In this document: in pieces, positions 5,442 through 7,906 of the stretch | Layout of the letters: every line of letters begins with the position of its first letter | How positions within the stretch are numbered: position 1 is the first letter of the stretch | From: JBBSBY01 sp038250835 | GTDB taxonomy: Bacteria > Desulfobacterota > Desulfomonilia > Desulfomonilales > Desulfomonilaceae | NCBI GenBank assembly: GCA_038250835.1 | Contig: JBBSBY010000122.1 | Coordinates: 1 to 7,906, forward strand | Length of the DNA: 7,906 nucleotides | Direction of reading: 5' to 3' | Translations under genes and position numbers: made by a program | Notes under the pieces: model-generated | Told to the model about the DNA's origin: nothing | Seen by the model: the letters and a program-made list of their open reading frames with translations, nothing else | Databases searched by the model: none

Positions 5442-5792
5442 TCACAACTCCGGTGCGTATGATGGAACAAGACACAAGAAAGTTAAGGGATCAGTGCCGG
5501 TATTGCGAAGCTGGTGTTCTTCATTGCCGGGTACGAACACTACAGTGCCGGATTTGACTGGGTTCCATTGTCCATTGCCGTAGAGTTCGCCTGAGCCCGA
5601 ATGAATGAACATTTCGTGTTCCCAATCGTGCGAGTGCATGGGAGTGTTTCCTCCCGACGCAATCTCGAAGATTCGCATACAAAAATTCTGTGCCCCGTCA
5701 TTCTTGCCAATCACCACACGGGCCGCTATTCCTTTAAGTTGTTCGCTTTCAAAGTGCGTAGGTTGCACTTCGGCGTATTGCAGAACCTTCAT
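5442..5792 (-). CDS. Cupin-domain protein (cupin_2 type, metal-binding residues intact)
   Basis: A single 116-residue cupin. The first cupin motif is GGNTPMHSHDWEHEMF, with H53, H55 and E60 in the H-x-H-x4-E spacing. The second motif, VPGNEEHQLRNTG, supplies H93 and ends in N97. These four residues usually bind Fe, Mn, Zn or Ni. The strand pattern (ARVVIGK, FCMRIFEIA, GTVVFVPG, LTFLCLVP) fits one jelly-roll barrel. ATG 5792 follows CGGAGGACATC. Promoter elements lie 60-88 bases upstream. It stands alone on the minus strand between plus-strand genes, so no pathway is implied. Small single-domain cupins range from sugar isomerases and dioxygenase-like enzymes to sensors, and the substrate cannot be read from the sequence. 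Confidence 0.92.
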   Translation of the reverse strand: MKVLQYAEVQPTHFESEQLKGIAARVVIGKNDGAQNFCMRIFEIASGGNTPMHSHDWEHEMFIHSGSGELYGNGQWNPVKSGTVVFVPGNEEHQLRNTGTDPLTFLCLVPSYAPEL

Positions 5793-5851
5793 GATGTCCT
5801 CCGTGAGTTTGCTCCCAGAATCTTCCTCGCCAATCCCATTTCACGAACACA

Positions 5852-5880
5852 ACATTAGGAGAGGGCCGCTTTTAAGTCAA
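5852..5880 (-). promoter_or_regulatory. Sigma70-like promoter for the cupin gene
   Basis: On the minus strand TTGACT (complement of 5875-5880) is five of six to the -35 consensus and is followed after 17 bases by TAATGT (complement of 5852-5857), a weak -10. Transcription would begin about 50-55 bases ahead of the cupin ATG at 5792. Confidence 0.45.
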
Positions 5881-5933
5881 TGGACTCGACATGCGATCTC
5901 AGGTGGGAAGATCCTGCGTGAATTCATCCATTC

Positions 5934-6128
5934 TTAGTGCACCGCCCCGTATTGCTTTAAGAGCCGAACCGCTTCAGTCTGATTTTAGTTAGTAGCCGGC
6001 ATCATGGCGCTGTAAGCGTCTGCATCTATGAGGCTGGTGTTTGCTCCGGCTTTCAGGAGGAGTTCCAATTGGCTGAGAAAAACTGAACTTCTCGAACGTA
6101 TTAAATCTTTGCCTTTTTCAAGTCTTCA
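5934..6128 (-). pseudogene. Ankyrin-repeat remnant
   Basis: On the minus strand, one frame from about 6122 reads LEKGKDLIRSRSSVF, then LSQLELLLKAGANTSLIDAD and AYSAMMPATN. A TAA stop follows (5985-5987), and the same frame continues NQTEAVRLLKQYGAVH to a second TAA (5934-5936). The elements LELLLKAGAN, DADAYSAMM and TEAVRLLKQYGA are the loop-helix-helix signature of ankyrin repeats, here the last one and a half. The in-frame stop lies exactly where an ankyrin would read A-x-x-G/N-x-T/H. A TGA (6126-6128) ends the frame upstream, and no start or ribosome-binding site is present. It is a fragment of a formerly longer ankyrin protein, a family used for protein-protein binding. Confidence 0.72.
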
Positions 6129-6256
6129 AGGCGATGTTTATTGCCGCAGCGGGGCCTAATCCTTCCTCTGTAAACAAAAAAACCCATTTTAAAAAGATTG
6201 TGAATCGTTTTCCATCGTGCCGGCATCTCTAAGATTGACGTAGATATACACCTATG

Positions 6257-6264
6257 AAGGAGGT
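6257..6264 (+). promoter_or_regulatory. Full-length Shine-Dalgarno sequence for copy C
   Basis: AAGGAGGT matches eight bases of the 16S anti-Shine-Dalgarno and lies eight bases before ATG 6273, so high translation is expected. This decides the start and supports a real gene. Confidence 0.7.
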
Positions 6265-6272
6265 AATTACAA

Positions 6273-6482
6273 ATGAGCGTAAGACATGATTTTAATGATA
6301 TGGTAAAAGAAGATCTCGATAATCGAGTTGAATGCCAAGGGAATAGACCGGGTGTTGAAGTGTGGCCTCAAGAAGAAGACTTTGGACGCTGGGTTGCTTC
6401 CCATGAAGATAGAGTACGTACCGTGATATGTGAATCCCCTGAATTCAAAGACTCTCCATTCTGCGGAAGCGGATATCATTAA
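6273..6482 (+). CDS. Unrecognised 69-residue protein of the EVWP/PEFK family (copy C, intact)
   Basis: ATG 6273 is preceded by AAGGAGGT with an eight-base spacer. The product is a clear paralogue of the protein at 3288: MSV versus MSI at the start, then EVWPQEEDFGRWV, EDRVRTVIC and SPEFKDSPFCGSGY against EVWPDDDFGDWV, EDRPRNIIC and TPEFKTTPYCG. The N-terminal 27 residues differ much more and carry an extra Cys (VECQG). The DNA has many synonymous-looking changes in the shared core, so the pair diverged under protein constraint and both are probably functional. There is no signal peptide or membrane segment. It is 69 residues, one longer than copy A. The conserved two-Cys, Trp-rich acidic core may bind metal or a partner; this is inference. 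The family is unknown to me. Confidence 0.8.
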   Translation: MSVRHDFNDMVKEDLDNRVECQGNRPGVEVWPQEEDFGRWVASHEDRVRTVICESPEFKDSPFCGSGYH

Positions 6483-6878
6483 CATCAGTTAACTCGGTAT
6501 TAGATGATGTGGTAAATAAATTTCTTAAATGTTGAATTTTATTTAGCCTCAGGCTGAGCAGGAAGGAGTATGTGTTGAACTATTTTCAATCGGTAGGTCC
6601 AGCCGGAGTTACAAAATGCGGACCGACGCTTATCTATTATATAGCGGCGGCTCCGCTCTTAAATTACCAACCTTAGTACGGGCTCACGAGTAGTTAATGA
6701 ACAACGTATTCCATTTTTCCAGGGATCCCGTAAGAAGTCGTCGACCGACGGCGAATTATAACGCTCATTTTAGGAGACGGTAACGAATTAGTTTAATTCT
6801 AAAGATTTATCGTCAGAATTCTAACCCGTCACATGTGCATGCATTGTATGTGCCCAATGATTATCAAGGAGTAAAATC
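6483..6878 (+). other. Gene-poor stretch rich in short palindromes
   Basis: This gap of nearly 400 bases has no well supported gene. A 33- or 34-codon frame starting at GTG 6572 or TTG 6575 after GAAGGAG (stop at 6674-6676) is possible but has no known motif. Palindromic elements include AGCCT/AGGCT overlapping CTCAG/CTGAG (6545-6558), GAATTA/TAATTC with a three-base loop (6785-6799), AGAATTCT (6815-6822), TGCATGCA (6836-6843) and CACAT/ATGTG (6830-6834 and 6848-6852). AATTCTAA occurs twice between 6790 and 6825. The last group sits 30-95 bases before the next gene and may be regulatory. Confidence 0.4.
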
Positions 6879-7046
6879 ATGGCTGAACCTACAAGACCGT
6901 CGGATCCACTGGTTTGGGTCAAAGATCGTGAAGGCAACGAGTTCATTTGCCACGTTAAAAGTTTAAAGGATCCCAAGACAGTTAGTAAGGAAGAGCAAGA
7001 TCAATGCGTAAATTCCGGCTCGGCTGCCTATGACCCAAATAGCTGA
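6879..7046 (+). CDS. Unrecognised 55-residue protein with two cysteines
   Basis: ATG 6879 follows AAGGAG with a seven-base spacer, an ideal site. The product begins MAEPTRPSDPLVWVKDREGN, then EFICHVKSLKDPKTVSKEEQ, then DQCVNSGSAAYDPNS. VWVKDREGNEFICHV looks like two short beta strands around a D-x-x-G-N turn, and KTVSKEEQDQCV like a helix; C24 and C43 could pair or share a metal. The length and clean ribosome-binding site support a real gene even though it is under 60 codons. It resembles small single-domain proteins of unknown function that I cannot name. It is the last plus-strand gene, about 85 bases before the polymerase fragment. Confidence 0.7.
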   Translation: MAEPTRPSDPLVWVKDREGNEFICHVKSLKDPKTVSKEEQDQCVNSGSAAYDPNS

Positions 7047-7087
7047 TCATCCCACTTTAACAACTTCCGGTAAAGATCTGTGATGTG

Positions 7088-7114
7088 AAAGGAGGTCCGA
7101 ATTATTTCGGATTT
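7088..7114 (+). terminator. Hairpin after the 55-residue gene, overlapping an orphan Shine-Dalgarno
   Basis: TCCGAA (7096-7101), loop TTAT, and TTCGGA (7106-7111) form a perfect six-base stem, which two G-U pairs and one A-U pair extend to nine. It lies 50 bases after the stop at 7046. The following T run is only TTT, so termination would be weak. AAAGGAGGT (7088-7096) leads into the stem but no ATG, GTG or TTG lies at a useful distance. Confidence 0.4.
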
Positions 7115-7131
7115 CCCTAACTTCCCAGCCT

Positions 7132-7860
7132 CTAATTTGTAGCCGCAGCAGTAGATATATCAGTACCTAATTTTTTAGCTAATCCCCAGGGGCTCATCTG
7201 GAACAGGATACCGAAGTTGACTTCCTTGGCTCGGTCTCTCTTTTCTTTATCAGTTGCGCCCTGAATGCCGCACATCTCTACGGTAAGCCAATGTACGTCT
7301 TTTCCTTCCTGGAAGGCGGATACGAGTTCCGAGTCTCGTGAATAATTTGCCAAAAGGCGCATCTGCATCTGTTTATAATCCGCTTTGAGCAACACGCATC
7401 CCGGCACAGGTACGAAAAGCGGACGGCAAGTGCTTTTATTCACATTCTGCACGGCAGTATTGGAAGCGTGTATGCGGCCAGTCCGAGATATGATTTTCCA
7501 TTCAGGGTAAACTCTATCCACCCCCGCAGCTCGACTAAGAAAACTTAGATCCGTAGCCATATCCCGCCATTCCAAAATTTGAGCAGCCAATAAATTTTCC
7601 CGAGCCAAGTTTTTCAAATCATACCGGCTAGCTTTCTTATAAGATGAATAGAAACGTATTTTGTGCTCCTGCAACAATTCATAGACCACCTCATCTTTCC
7701 ACAGGTCTATTTCATGGGCACCGGTAATCTGTTGAGCGAGCTTATCCCTTCTATTGTCATGATAGACCCCACATTTCGCGCCCCTAAAGGCGCCGAAGGT
7801 GGTATTTTTTTCAAAATAGCCGTTCCGTGGAGTTTTTGGTCGTGCGTTGTAATTATTGTG
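7132..7860 (-). pseudogene. polA: Family A DNA polymerase fragment, phage type (finger/palm part)
   Basis: The frame is open from 7860 to a TAG at 7132 (242 residues) but has no ATG before its first GTG at 7689; a TGA lies at 7861-7863. Upstream of that GTG, KCGVYHDNRRDKLAQQI matches the G-V-x-x-D helix before the polymerase domain. From the GTG, residues 21-44 (SRYDLKNLARENLLAAQILE) match the thumb-domain helix, 103-115 are motif A (ADYKQMQMRLLAN), 126-138 are F-x-x-G-x-DVHWLTV, and 151-174 are the O-helix motif B (RDRAKEVNFGILFQMSPWGL). The protein stops 11 residues later, so motif C (the HDE segment) and the rest of the palm are missing and it cannot polymerise. Both ends are lost: a remnant. 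It shares the strand of the phage cluster at 1-2115. Confidence 0.85.
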
Positions 7861-7906
7861 TCATTGTGTTCCGCCTTTTTGGATGCATTTCCTGGTTTTG
7901 GTTATA

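Noticed and set aside
5275..5583. 102-codon plus-strand frame, preceded by a TATAAT
   Set aside because: Its second half is antisense to the cupin, the TATAAT touches the ATG so cannot be its promoter, and the best -35 is 22 bases away.
5601..5937. Two plus-strand frames opposite the cupin
   Set aside because: They are shadows of the cupin gene, whose metal-binding motifs are intact on the minus strand.
1..7906. tRNA genes, CRISPR array, insertion-sequence ends or target-site duplication
   Set aside because: I found no TTC-R-A T-loop in a cloverleaf context, no regularly spaced repeats, and no matching direct repeats flanking the middle region; the Cas4-like nuclease alone does not imply CRISPR.

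Overview
The window looks like a mosaic accessory region from a bacterium that uses Shine-Dalgarno initiation; strong AAGGAG-type sites sit before almost every gene called here. The phylum cannot be fixed from this sequence. FmdB, GlsB/YeaQ and cupin genes are bacterial housekeeping or stress genes, while the left block and the right edge are phage or prophage-like DNA-metabolism genes. No tRNA, rRNA, CRISPR array, transposase or integrase was found.

Left block (1-2115, all minus strand): a compact phage-style recombination cluster. In transcription order (right to left) it has a 48-residue membrane protein resembling DUF1232/YkvA, a putative Rad52/Sak-like single-strand annealing protein, a 43-residue very basic protein whose stop overlaps the next start (ATGA), a Cas4/RecB-type PD-(D/E)XK nuclease with an Fe-S cysteine set, broken by one frameshift, and the start of an unrecognised gene running off the left edge. 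Right edge (7132-7860, minus strand): a family A DNA polymerase fragment with motifs A and B but no motif C, no start codon and altered catalytic-site residues. The two ends fit as parts of one minus-strand phage replication/recombination module, now separated by about 5 kb of other DNA; this is an inference.

Middle (about 2200-7130, mostly plus strand): a gene-sparse stretch of very small genes and remnants. It holds a small four-cysteine zinc-ribbon protein, an FmdB-family zinc-ribbon protein, a 75-residue protein of unknown function followed by a GlsB/YeaQ-type membrane protein, a possible 60-residue protein, a minus-strand cupin with a good promoter, an ankyrin-repeat remnant, and a 55-residue protein with two cysteines. 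The most distinctive content is an unrecognised family of about 68-residue proteins with a shared C-terminal core (EVWP, DFG, WV, EDR, IC, PEFK, P[YF]CG). It is present as two intact genes (3288-3494 and 6273-6482) and one decayed copy (2585-2712).

The sequence does not show one coherent pathway. It reads as a prophage-derived recombination/replication cluster in decay next to a patch of small, possibly stress-related and metal-binding genes, with duplicated and broken copies that point to repeated local rearrangement.
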